The notes under the pieces were generated by a model, which ran no database searches, had not been told where the DNA came from, and saw only the letters and a program-made list of their open reading frames with translations. Both the position numbers and the translations under genes were made by a program. A DNA stretch of 64,000 nt from Chalciporus piperatus (taxonomy: Eukaryota > Basidiomycota > Agaricomycetes > Boletales > Boletaceae): NCBI GenBank assembly GCA_038093975.1, contig JBBPTG010000108.1, positions 1 to 64,000 of the forward strand, written 5' to 3'. Positions 44,323 to 55,591 of this stretch are shown here, in pieces (positions within the stretch are counted from its first letter, which is position 1; each line of letters begins with the position of its first letter).

Positions 44323-46071
44323 ATGAGCCTCGATCGAAACCTCTTCACTCTCCTCCTCACCCCAAACGCCGCCTTGTCAGCGGCGGTCTCTCCAGCTGGT
44401 TCTGGGGCGAGCACGGTGGTTGACCTCACGGATCCGTCTGGAACGATACACTACCGAAAGCGACGGATTGTGTCGCAAGGTGTATACAGGATGGAGCTAT
44501 CCGGTAGACCTTGTCCTGGCGTATTAACAGCTTAGTCGCTCACTCTGTCAGCGCAGACCCGCTATCTGAGGCGCCACTCGCTTCAGCGACAGCCCCAAGC
44601 GCCACGAGTAAACACAAGACTCTCGAACTATACAACCCATCTCAGGTCGTTGAACTCAAGTACACCGGTACGCTCACGTTTCGTTGGTCGTTCAAATGGG
44701 AAGAGTGAGTGCAAACAATTCCTATTTTCCTGACCTTGAGCCTCGATGCGATGATGAAATGATTCTTCCAGACACGAATTTGAATGGAAACGCGAAGAGT
44801 GTTTCATCATCCGAAAACCGGACCCACCCGTACTCGTCGCACTGACGAAAGAACCCCCAGGTCGGATAAAGAGTAGTGCAGTGCAGATACTAGACTACAA
44901 TCTCAACAGGTGAGGGCAGCTCATTCCTAGTATACCGATTTGCCCTCATACGGTACGCATGCTAGGTTCGACATCACAGACAGGAAAGGTCTCGAGATTG
45001 TCATCTTGACTGCTCTCTTGACTTTCGGCGATGCAAGCGATGCATACCACGAGCCAACCACAGCCGCTTCTCCAGCTACCTCGACTTCACCTCCGCTGCT
45101 AAAAGCGCTCACAGAGACCCCTTGGAAGAGCTTCACCAGCACCAGCTCCTCTACTCCCACACCACCACCAAAACCCCCACCTAAGAAAGGCGTCGAACGC
45201 ATCGCCGAACTACAGCAGGGCAGAGGGGAAGTAAACGAGGTTAGCGTGCTTGAGGAAGGTTCAGTCAAGGATTACGCCAAGCACTGCTCGCAGCTCTTGC
45301 AGGTATTCATCTCGTTCCCTCACTCCCGATTTTCGCATCTTACGGGTGCCCATGGTGCAGGACGACGCTATGCTTTTTATCATTTTTCGTTCTTCGGATC
45401 CCACACAGGTACCGAAAGTGCTGCAAGTTGTCGAGGAAACCAAGAGATTACGACACAAAGCAGGTAGAAACGTTTTTCCGCGCATATATGTATGCTCTCT
45501 GATTTCACATGTCGATTCAGGGACTCCCGATTTGCATCAGTACGTCCTCCATGAAACAGACCCGGGGAAATGGAAGGGGAAGACCAAAGAAAATGCCTAC
45601 ACCCCACCTCGTAACATCACCATACACCTCAGCAAGATCGACATCCCCGAGCTTCGTCCTCGAGACACGTCGGCAGCTCAGAGTTCCCAAAAGCGTCCCG
45701 CCGAGAAACGCGATAGCAAGAAAGACAAGGACAACAACAAGAAGGCCAAGGATACGTCCTCTCCATCCCTCCCTCCAAGATCTCACACAGTCCTTCACAA
45801 ACCCCGATCGCAGTACTTTTGGAACCACGCTCCCCATCCTAGTCAAGAAGTGTACTACCAATCCCAATACCCGTCCCCACATCGCGGCCCACCGCCACTC
45901 CCTCCCCGTGCGCGCTCGGCGGACTCGGGCTCGGGAACACTCCGTCGGCAATCGATGTACGGCTCTCTTAATGGAAGAATGAACCACCATGCGTCCGAAG
46001 AAGACCTGCCCGGTCCTAGTTCACAACCCGCTCCTTCCTCTGGAATCTTTGGTCGGCTTTTGGGGAGGTGA
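44323..46071 (+). CDS. Tubby C-terminal-like domain protein
   Basis: At least six exons read MSLDRNLFTLLLTPN, then DPLSEAPLASATAPSATSKH, YTGTLTFRWSFKWEEHEFEW, ECFIIRKPDPPVLVAL, VQILDYNLNRFDITDRKGLE and DDAMLFIIFRSSDPTQVPKV, to a stop at 46069-46071. The first 250 residues alternate short beta strands and resemble the tubby C-terminal-like or LURP1-like fold reported in basidiomycete proteins; I rely on recalled similarity. A Ser/Thr/Pro linker interrupts the domain. The C-terminal 130 residues are disordered, with Lys-rich (KKDKDNNKKAK) and Arg/Pro-rich parts (GPPPLPPRARS, a possible SH3 ligand). No signal peptide. Function unknown; phosphoinositide or membrane binding would fit the fold. Confidence 0.75.
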
Positions 46072-46880
46072 CGTTGGAACAATGACTGAGTTATGATGCA
46101 AGGGTCGGGTTCAGGTTCAGAGTGTATACCCACCGATACCCGCATATTTATATCCATCCGTATATCCTAGCTTCTTGCATGTTGGACTGGCTGATAGGTT
46201 GATCCTTAATCATGAGCTAGAGAACGATCTTGGATCGGCCTGGTCGCCGCGGCCTTTCCCCAGGTTATCAACTGCAAGCAAACTGCAAGGATTGGTCTCC
46301 TCAACAAACCTTGAAAAGGGAATTCTCGGACTTGGAAATGTTAATGATCCATGACTCTCATCTGGCCGGTGAGTGAATTCTGTCGTCCACACATGAAGCA
46401 GACACGGTGTGATCCAAGTGCCATGATCACAACTTCAGGGCCTTTTCTATGATGTCCATTCTATGACCACATTCCTCGGCCGGCGTTCTAGCGTGATTCC
46501 AAAGCCACCTTGAGCTATGCCTCAGCTTCAACGTTCCCACTCGAGTGCCCTTCCCCATAGAGCACACTGACACAGCGACATTATGAGCCAAACCACGCTA
46601 TCCAAACGTCATTTTAATCGCTGCATGGACATTCTTCATCGTTCAATGTCAATGTCAAGAACCCCCTTACCCTCCCAATCGGTTTGTCTCGCTGCTCTTC
46701 CAGCACCTCGGCACTGCTGATTAATGTGTCTGTATCTAAGGCAGCGCCTCAATAAAGGATGTATCACTTTAACTGAGTTTAACGTTGGAATATGTTTTCC
46801 AGAAATCGTGTGTTTTTCTAGCGTTTAGATCTCACCAGTACTCGGGATCTCAACGCTGCTGTGCCCTAACGTCGATATAA
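46072..46880. other. Intergenic stretch
   Basis: 3' flank of the tubby-like gene. Short frames only, nothing recognised. Confidence 0.4.
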
Positions 46881-46889
46881 CTGACTGGT

Positions 46890-47880
46890 ACGAAGTCGAC
46901 AAAGCCTGTAATTCGCAACTTGAAGCTCTCATCTCGGTGGCGCTTACCCTGCTAGCGATCATCCTGGAAGGCATGGGGAATTTCAGTGGCTTACCGTCAC
47001 TACTCTGCGAAATCACCGCCCCCCACACTCCACCGTGGAGTATGCAACGCACTTTTTGATCTCGTCCACTGGGGTTCTGAACACCACCGTGGTATCGTAC
47101 CAACAGCATACTCTCCTGTGGTTGGTCCAATTGCTTACAATGAAAGTGACTTCGTGTCAAAGTGCGCCGAGCGTTAATGTCGTTGGTTATATGTTAGCAC
47201 AATCGATTGATGGAACGAAATCACTGGAGGATCAGGGACATCAAGCTCAGATGCTGCTAGTGGGAGAAAATTTCGCTCACCATACGTTAGAGCGAGCGTT
47301 TTTTAGGAGCATAGTAGAATTCTTGGGAACTGTGCGTACATTTGCCAGTGGTTCAGAAATGACTCTAAGAGTGACCTCTGACACACAGTATCTTCGATCA
47401 GGTTATGCGGCAAACCCTCAGAACATTACCTCCTCCATGCTGACGCCCATCACTGGCGTCCAGACGGTTACCACCATGGGATGGCCGTTCAAAAACGCGA
47501 CACACGCTTACCCCCTCGTCTTCATCACTTTGAATCCCATCAAGACTTATGTGGCAATCTATTTCGCGATCCGTCCTGCTCAGGGTACGAGAGCGTGCGA
47601 ACCCAGGACCCCCCCCCCAGCCTGCTCGCGGAGAATGTACCTGCTAAAGGAATGATGCAACGAACCCAATCCACCTCATCGTCGCATCCGCCCCAGAGAA
47701 GTTGGCTCCAGGGACGAGCATCAAGGATGAGAATGATTTCTGGAAACAGTACGACGAGACGGCTGTATCATTCAACGGTAGAACGACGAGAACCGGGAGG
47801 TGACAGGCGGGGGCTGCCAGTGATCGGGGAGTCGACGGTCAGCACTTCCTCGGTCGGCTCTTGGGCTAATGACGAATGAC
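46890..47880 (+). pseudogene. Remnant of a multi-pass membrane protein gene
   Basis: One frame gives a hydrophobic helix (LISVALTLLAIILEGMGNFS) at 46,925-46,990. Another runs from about 47,170 with LERAFFRSIVEFLGT and a possible donor, then SGSEMTLRVTSDTQYLRSGY, ITSSMLTPITGVQTVTTMGW and a hydrophobic segment (AYPLVFITLN to TYVAIYFAI). A third piece ends with NDFWKQYDETAVSFNGRTTR. The pieces resemble the extracellular loop and last helix of uncharacterised Agaricomycete membrane proteins that I recall. No splice scheme joined them into one frame, and the N-terminal part is missing. It may be an old relic or a divergent gene. Confidence 0.4.
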
Positions 47881-49154
47881 CGAGTGAGTTGTCATCAGGG
47901 CCAGGTTCTGTCGTGCTGTCGTATGTCAAAACGAACATGCGAGCACTGATCCGAGTCCGAGTCGGTGTAAAACTCAGGCTCAAACTTGAACACTGTGGCG
48001 TCATTCCCGTACTTACCGGGGCCGTCGGGTCTGAGTCGGGATTCAGGAACAAGACAGTGGGGACCCACTTACTGCAGCCGCTACTGGCTTCAGGGGCGTT
48101 AAGTAGTGAAACACATTTCAAGTCTTACTTATTCCCTTCGTCCTTTCGGACTAGCGCAGGTACCAAGTCCAACAGGACTTGCCAGTCGCCAATGCGATAG
48201 ATACCACAAGTACTTATAAAGCGGCGTAGGCGAAATGACTGGTAGCGATCGACAACTTGAATGACAGGATCATTGAAAGAAAGTTCAATTAATGAATGCA
48301 CTTGCTGCCGGTGGGTTTGTATTCACGCGCGCAATCACTGGCGGCTGATTGAGTTCAAAGGGAGTTCAGACGCGATGTGCAAACGCGTCCATGTTACAGT
48401 ACGTACCCCGGGCTGTTGGGCGGCTGGGCTTGTCCAGTTGGAGATGTGTTGGCATTTGGAAAGATCTCGACCACCTGTCGCTGGCTTGGCACTGGGCAGG
48501 GAGGAGGAAATGACTCGGATATCGTCGCTCCGACCAACGCGGGATATTACAGTCATTCAGCCAGGGACGAACGTTCAAACGTTCACGCTCGTGACCCTCG
48601 TGACATGAGTTTTACGACGGCCGCCGTAGCGGAACCTGAAGCTGAAGGCCATATAGCGCATCAATCAAGCATCTGGTGACACATGATGTCACTTGAAGAT
48701 TATCGGAATTAGTTTCTCATTGGTGGCTGGGGAAAGGATCCCCACTAGTGACTAATACTTGGTACTACTACATTCACGTTTGGATTCAAAGTTTGGTTCG
48801 TTAGACGATTAGGAATCAAAGAACGCGCAGCGAGCGCATAGCGCTGGGGAATTATAATGTTGCAAAAAATGGTCAAGAACAGATTGAAGGGGGGGATATG
48901 GTGGTGTTGATGTGTGAGTATTAGAGAACGGGCGTGGGGGTAAACATATGAAAGGTATGGAGCAGTGACGGAACAATGAAATAAGTACGCAGTCGGGTGA
49001 GCAAGTCTGTAGAGATGTGTAGGAAGAGGGACGCATCCGGTGCGGTCAAAGGCGGAAAGAAAACATGTACCTGAATAGTATATGATATATTATACAATAC
49101 GCACGTTTGAGTGACCCTCTTGGTGTTCGTTGTGTTGGAAGAGAATGGAGGGGG
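47881..49154. other. Intergenic stretch
   Basis: No recognised gene. Includes the 3' flank of the gene at 49,155-50,250. Confidence 0.4.
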
Positions 49155-50250
49155 TCATGCGACGCCGCCAATCTCGATGAAGCTGCGCCAGTTCCAAGAC
49201 GATGTATCCTCGTCCTTGTTGAAGTCGATGAAACTCTTGAGAGGGAACCAACCCTCGATGGTGCTCCTCCGTTTCCGTCCTGGACGAGGAGACTTGGACT
49301 GAGAGGAGGACACACGCTTACGCGGGAGGGTAGGACTGATAGCATCAGCCTCGTCCTCGACATCTGCGAAAGAGCTCTGGTCCTCGATGACGATCTGGGG
49401 TGGGGTGGGTTTGGAGGCAGAGGGGGGATTAGACTTGCTCGTCCTCGTTGCATTTTCGTCTTCATCGTCACTCAAGTCCATAAAGTTGTTTCGTAAGCTA
49501 GACCGCGTGATGCGGTTAGGAGCACGCGAGCGACCTTCAAGGCAAGCGAGTGCGTCCATCCGACTCTTACGACGATCGCGAGAACTGATGGATGCTGAAC
49601 GTAATGAAGATGGGTTGCTCGTGCGACCAGACGGGGAGAGCAACGCGCTGGGGAGGGTAGGGGCGGAATGCGATGCCTTGTGTGATGAGAACGTTGATGC
49701 GGCGGGCGAAGAAAGTACGGAAGACGGTGATTGGGAGGTGATAGGAAGTTCAGGTAACGTTGAAGAGGGGGCAGGCTTGGGAGAAGGGAGATTCCGCAAC
49801 GACTCTTTCGAGGAACGGCGGTGAGTATGTACCGGCGGAGTCGGGGGAGACATAATCAACTTCATCGGTTTTTCGTTTCGTCTGTTCCAACCAAAAGGAG
49901 AGAAAACAAAGAGATGGTGTCGTAATGAGCTCATTATGTAAGGCACGGAGACGAGAATGAAAAACAACATACGAGAGGTCGTAAGTAGAGTTGACATTGG
50001 CGGTGCAAATCCAACTTGTGGACTTGGAAAGGGTGGAAGGAAGTTTCCGCCGGTGAGTTGTTGTCGTAGACCGGTGGTCTGCGAGATCGAGGTAGAGGAA
50101 AGAAGAATTGAATTCGACTGTGTCTCTTTTGCTTGGTTGGATGGTGAAGTAGAACACAGAACCGTCGTCGTTGGGAGTTGGTTGAGACGACGGGGGTGGA
50201 GCGGATCTGGACGGAGACTCCTCGACAGGACTGCGAGACGATGAGCCCAT
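49155..50250 (-). CDS. Hypothetical nuclear-looking protein
   Basis: Two exons (50250-49973, 49881-49155) splice in frame to 334 residues. The N-terminus is Ser/Pro-rich and the middle is mostly disordered. It carries likely phospho-sites and basic clusters (SSRDRRKSRMDALACLEGRS, KRRS). The most ordered part is the C-terminus (STIEGWFPLKSFIDFNKDED, then SSWNWRSFIEIG), a Trp-rich motif I have the impression of seeing in other basidiomycete proteins of unknown role. A second short motif is RSSLRNNFMDLSDDEDE. The start is the ATG beginning MGSSSRSP; an in-frame ATG lies 54 bp upstream. No enzyme motif, signal peptide or membrane segment. Probably a regulatory or adaptor protein; function unknown. 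Confidence 0.72.
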
Positions 50251-53200
50251 GCATCGCTCGGCCAGCAAGCCCCAAGTGAAGAGAGGAGAATATGATGGAT
50301 GCATGATCAGCTGCGAGAACAGTACAGAGTGCCAGCAACAGAGGTAACTCGCACTGGAAGTTAGGCACGGATGAGGAGGACCTGTGCCAGTGGTGCTTTA
50401 TATCTGTGACATCAAGTCAAAGTTTAATTTTTCTTCATTTGTCCAACCTTCACAGACCTTCACATGTTCACACAATTGGAGCCAACTCCGGTCCAGGGTC
50501 AGCGCATGCCACCAAAGATTCTCACATTTATTTGCTGATGCGGAGCCGAGATCTTCAGATCGTAAAGCAAAGCACCCATAGCTCCGTTGTCCTGGTCTCT
50601 ACTTACCAGGTACACGTAGGCTTTGTTGAACAGTTGGGGGAACAAGTACTAAGACTGGTAGTGCGTTGTGTGCCAAGAGGCGATTTGTGTCAGATCTCCA
50701 AAGTATCATATGACGCATCCACAGGGTCACCGGCACCCACTGCAACTAATAGTGGCACCATCCCTAGATTTGTCGCTCTCTTCGCTGTGCTCAGCGTGTA
50801 ATATGCCTTACACGTTTCCGAAACGTGTTTCTCCGAAGTCTTCGGCAGGTCGTCATGACGATTGGGCACTTTGACGTTGCTCTGACGTGCATGACTCGGA
50901 CATGCACCTGCCAGCACCTGCCATACTTAGTGGAACTCTTCCAGTGAGTCTAACATCGTCTCATCGGAGTAGAACTAATTTCGTGCGGCATGCGCACTGC
51001 GGAACTGCGACGGGTTTGCGAACGCACAGGAATATACGCTGGGTGTGTCTCCGCGAGCGCGAACCAGTCAACAGCTATGATATCGCCGGTGCAATGCGAA
51101 AACATTCTCCCAACTCTCTTCCGCGGTCTCGGCTTCCCCACATGCTCGGCGTGATTTCTACTATCCGAACGATGTAACCCACCTGCCAGACTCACTCCAG
51201 TGCTTCTCTCGCAGTCTAAGGTACAGCTGCGACACGGTCTCACATGGCGCGCGGTCCTGAGCTTGACGGCCCGTGTCACAATTAGTGAGTCACTTTGACT
51301 GGCACAGAAGCGTTGATAGATGCATTGTGGCGAAGTTTTTTGACGTACTTGAATCAACTTCCATAGGCACTCCTGTTTCCAAATTCTCAGAGATCCTCGA
51401 CATGAGGCACACATTGTCGCACGGTATGCATCTTGGTTGTTCCCGATAAGCAGTTGATTAATGACCCGCAGGTATCAGGACAGGAAGTGAACTCCCTCTC
51501 GGGTTATATTCGACCCCTAGGCTGTCTAACGCAGACGGCGATCTGTATGCTCGTCTCGCGGTGATCAACACTATCATTTGATAGTAAGCTTAAGACAGTT
51601 CTGCTATCACACGGATGATTTTCTGGACTCGAATTCGGATGTGTAGGATCTTCATTTCTCCAGATGTGACAGCACAGCGTGTTTCACCGGCGCGATGCTG
51701 GCCACTCCGTGCCGAAGGGTTGTTTTTCACCCTCGAAGGGCACGCGCGTAGCGCATGGCGGCTTTTCGCACAAACTCGCCTTTTGTCTCTCACATACGCA
51801 TCCCCCTTCTTGCAATGAGGCTTCTTTGGGGCTGTCATGCGGCTCCCACTTACGCCGTGACGATCAATATGCGCTAATCATCGACGAACAAACTCATGTA
51901 TCACAACGACTCCAAACACGCGGAACCACCGTCGCTCTTCTAGAGAAGCTCCCCTCAAATCCATCGACCAATAATGTGACGCGGTTGATGTCGGCATGCG
52001 GTAATCGCCCGAAACGATCGTCCCCCACCTCGTTTTCGCCGTACAATGGAGAACTATTGTTCGACGTATTTGTAAAGGTACCTCGGCTGAGGCTAAATGA
52101 AGTTTGAAACGCGCTTCCCCTACTCCTGATATGACTGATGCGACCGCCTGACTTCAGCCATTGTTGGAGTCCCGCTCAACAATACCGAAGTCGTTGTGGT
52201 TGCCTTCATTTACATCTAGGTTCCCGCGCTCAAGAACAGAAACTGTCGTTCCTTCATTCTAGCTACCGCACTACACCTCGTTTCCCGTCTACCGACACCG
52301 GTGACTGACAGATCTCGGCGATAGCACCGCCCAACGCGCGCCCCAACTCCTATATGTAGATGTAAGTAAAGTAATCAATCAACTCATCAATGTTCCAAAA
52401 TAGCACGCCGCCGGTCATCTTTCACACGATCAAGTTGCTTTTTTCGAGCACAATGGGGAACACTTTGACGTTTGTCATTGTCAAAAAATACGAACTTCCC
52501 CCGGTTGTTCGCAACCCGAGATCAGTGGGCGCTTGTGGGTTTACGGGAGGGTTGGCACATTGCTCGGTCGAGTGGTCATCCGTCTCCCATCTGGGGTTAA
52601 ATTGAAGGTACGTACGTAGGTAATACTTTATTTCAAAACCTTGCTGAAGGACACGTCACTTGGACACGAGTCTCGCCCGTTCAGCGCTCCTCAACGTGTT
52701 TCTCTTGATCGTTAGACCAGGAACGACGACGACTGGTCGTAATTCCCTCTTTCAGCATGTACGCACCATGACAGTGGTTCCTGCTGTGCAGTGTTGTGTA
52801 TACCGAACCCTCGGTTTGGAGCCAGCTCGGTGCCAAGTTCAAGTTTCAACACGATGAAACCTACAATCCGAGGTCCCGAGGGCACGAGTCGGTGCCGATC
52901 TCGATATTTCACCGGTTGTTTTCAGGACTTTGGGCAGCCCTGAGGCCTGAATAATGGGTTGGGCGTCGTCAGCTGGTGCTGCTGTTCCCGTGCGCCATAA
53001 CTGTATGCTCACGACACACACATAGGTGACTGGCACGGGCTGACGCAGCACTACTAGTACTCTGGTATCGATGGATATGCGAGATCGGTCTGACCCCCAT
53101 GCGTGCTTCTATCGGTTCCCTGCTTGGCCTGCTCGTGGGCTGGGGCATCACGTTGACGTCGGCCATGATTTTCGGGCGCCAACAGTCGAGTGAGTAAGTT

Positions 53201-54013
53201 GTTATAACACGACCGAGTCAGGCACTAACTGGAACATTTAGGTGGCTTCATGGCCCTTCTGACTAGACGGGGCATGCGGGCGGTGGGCGGTTAAGTCGAT
53301 CAGACTATCTAACTCCATACACAAGGTAGCGACAGCACCAGCGGTGTCGATGGAAGCGAGCCTGTTCATGGAATGATATGGTCCCTTGACTCATTTACTT
53401 CCCTCGGTTCCATAGTTGCTCATGAGCGAGGCCGTATCGATGTTGGTCGGTGCGTTGAAATTCCGCCGCATGAAAGACAACAGAATGCAAAATGCAAGGG
53501 TCGGGAACACAGGAGAACTGAGCCGTGGACACGATAGTCGATTTGCCTGAATCCGATGCACAGACTCTGGCAAGTCGACTATCGTTGAACATGGTACCGC
53601 TCATTCAGGCGAATGTCTCAGAAATCTTGCTCCCAGCAAGCTCACTCAGGTATATTTGCTTACGCAGTTGCGGGTATCCTTGCCAGCGATGGCGAGCACG
53701 GACGCACTTGGAGTCTGCCCCTCGCCATGAATCCTAGTCCGACAGACAGGGCCCTCTGTCCTTGAGACAGATTATACCACCATTGCAAGATGCGAATTCA
53801 AGTAAAACGTGTGAAGCCGTGCGGATGTGTGTATATGCACGAGCAGCATCTATTACCATGTAAGTTAACAAAAACTGCCACGACCGTTGTCATATCATCT
53901 AGTAAAGTATCTATGCATATAGACAGCATCCTGCGAGAGTGAGAGATCAAGGACGAAGGGGAATTAAATCCAGAGCGGGTGCTGGTATCAACCAAGAGCA
54001 AAGACTGGGCGTT
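50251..54013. other. Gene-poor stretch of about 3.8 kb
   Basis: Only short frames on both strands. Around 53,085-53,200 a plus-strand frame has a hydrophobic run (SLLGLLVGWGITLTSAMIFG) that could be a relic membrane helix. An 8-bp-arm palindrome (ACACGTTT CCG AAACGTGT) lies near 50,808-50,826. I could not assemble any gene; decayed sequence is likely. Confidence 0.4.
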
Positions 54014-55221
54014 TTACTTGCCACCAGTGGTGCCAAGACCCATCGCTGACTTGAAGGTGTCGTAGATCCACCATTGGAAGCCTAGAGAGGAATGGTGAGC
54101 ATGACGCACGTGGGAGGGACGAAGCATGAAACTCACCGGTGAGAGTACCAATCATGAGCACACGGGTACCGAGACCCTTGGTGGCAAGGGCGACAGCACC
54201 GGTCTCGGACGCGATCTGGCCGATGCTCTTGCCCTTGTTAGCAGGCTTGCCCATGAGCGAGACGATCGAGTCAGCGGGGTGAGAGACGATAGCACAAACG
54301 ACACCAGCAAGGTAACCTGAGGCAAAGGTAACGCCAAGCTGGGTGGTCTTGGAGTAGGTCTCTTTGGGTTCGGGGAAGACGCGAGTGTAGAAGAGCTGGA
54401 CGATCTTCTCGAAGAAGAAGAACTTGGCCATCGTGTAGGGGATCTAATTTGGCGGCGCATTTAGTCGATTGGCTAGAGGAGAGCAACCAAGACACCAACC
54501 TGACGTGACCAGAGGGGGACGATAGAACCGAAGGGGTAGCGGGTATCTGCCTTGGTTCTGCTCATCTCCTTCAAAGCAGCACCGAAAGCAACGGGGAAGG
54601 TGCCGCTAGGGCTCGTCTGGATCTTGACCTTTGCCATCTCGAAGGGGCAAAGAGCGATGTCGGCAAAGACTTCAGCGGAAGCGGAACCAGCGAGCCAGAT
54701 GGCAGGCTTGTATTCATTCATCAACTCCTCACCGGCCAGGTTGCCGTACATGTCCTTGAACACTTCGTAGAGACCGTACTTGAACAGGCCCTGGAGGGAG
54801 TATCCGACCAAGGTAGGACCGAAACCTTTCCAGATACCGTTTTGACCCTCTTCACGGAGGAGAGTAGCAAGACCGGAGCTCAGGCCCTTGTATTTTGCGG
54901 AGTTCACCTGGCAGGGCCAAGTTAACGGGAGATGTTTTGAAATCGAAAAAGGTTGCTCGCACCTGCATGTTACATTTTGCGAAAAAGGTTGCTCGCACCT
55001 GCATGTTACATTTTGCAACGTCGAGAGGAGTGATACCGGCGTGGGTGACACCGCAAGCAAGGAGACCACCGAGCATACACTTGGCGTAGTAGTTTGCATC
55101 GTGGGGAACGGGGCCAAGGTATCTGCAGGTTGGAACGTCAGGATGACCGGTAGAAGAACAAAGAAAGCGGCAAAGAGGCTTACCGTGCATCCCACTTTCC
55201 AGATGGAGCCAAATGCGACAT
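54014..55221 (-). CDS. MIR1: Mitochondrial phosphate carrier
   Basis: Five exons (55221-55184, 55122-54999, 54907-54500, 54443-54137, 54081-54014) give 314 residues, the usual size. Three carrier repeats are seen, with signatures PLDVAKCNMQ, PFEMAKVKIQ and HPADSIVSLM, each a PxD/ExxK/S variant of the SLC25 motif. The first repeat starts YYAKCMLGGLLACGVTHAGI. The protein imports phosphate with protons into the matrix for ATP synthesis. A perfect 36-bp tandem duplication straddles the end of exon 2, so a second donor at 54963 would add 12 in-frame residues (see findings). Start chosen at MSHLAPSGKWDAR. Gene otherwise intact. Confidence 0.94.
54945..55016 (-). repeat. Perfect 36-bp tandem duplication over a splice donor
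   Basis: Two identical adjacent 36-bp units (54945-54980, 54981-55016). On the minus strand each contains TGTAACATGCAG followed by the donor GTGCGAGC. The repeat therefore doubles the end of exon 2 and the start of the intron. Confidence 0.97.
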
Positions 55222-55465
55222 GGTGAGGGTGGAAGTAGTCTACAGCGAAGAACTGGACTGTCTGTCCGTGACGAGGCTTTGGGCCGGTGGAGGATCGTTA
55301 GTGAGAAGATGCGGAAAAAAACGAGCCGCTTATTACTTACGGGCGGCGGTCGCAAACACCCGACCACAACACGGCTCGGATCGGGATCGCTCTCTCCGCT
55401 CCTCCGAAGTCCATCGTCACCTTGATTATCCTACTGATCTGTTCTAGCTCGACAACGTGCAAGCC
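55222..55465. other. Promoter region of the phosphate carrier gene
   Basis: Short intergenic segment. No TATA box stands out. Confidence 0.35.
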
Positions 55466-55591
55466 TTAATCTTTCACGTCAGGCTTGTCTGGCGTGGAAT
55501 GATCCATAGGCATGATATTCACGTTGGGTACAACTGCGGCAACGGTGACCCCGAGGTATACGAAAGCGATGAGGGACGAAGGGACACTCAT
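55466..55591 (-). CDS. Small secreted protein, dispersed array member E
   Basis: Predicted 41-residue peptide. The start MSVPSSLIAFVYLGVTVAAV followed by VPN matches the signal peptides of the secreted array at 2.3-7.2 kb (LTAFVYLGFAAAAAVPN in member D). The remainder is a short Asp/Pro/Lys-rich tail ending DVKD. It may be a truncated copy that lost its repeat region, or an intron may lead to a further exon. No TATA box like those of the array was found upstream. Confidence 0.5.
   Translation of the reverse strand: MSVPSSLIAFVYLGVTVAAVVPNVNIMPMDHSTPDKPDVKD

Noticed and set aside
49107..49824. Two plus-strand frames of 129 and 145 codons
   Set aside because: Antisense to the two-exon hypothetical gene whose splice sites and C-terminal motif are convincing.
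51200..52110. Possible decayed transposon or retroelement
   Set aside because: No reverse transcriptase, integrase or transposase motif and no terminal repeats could be found.
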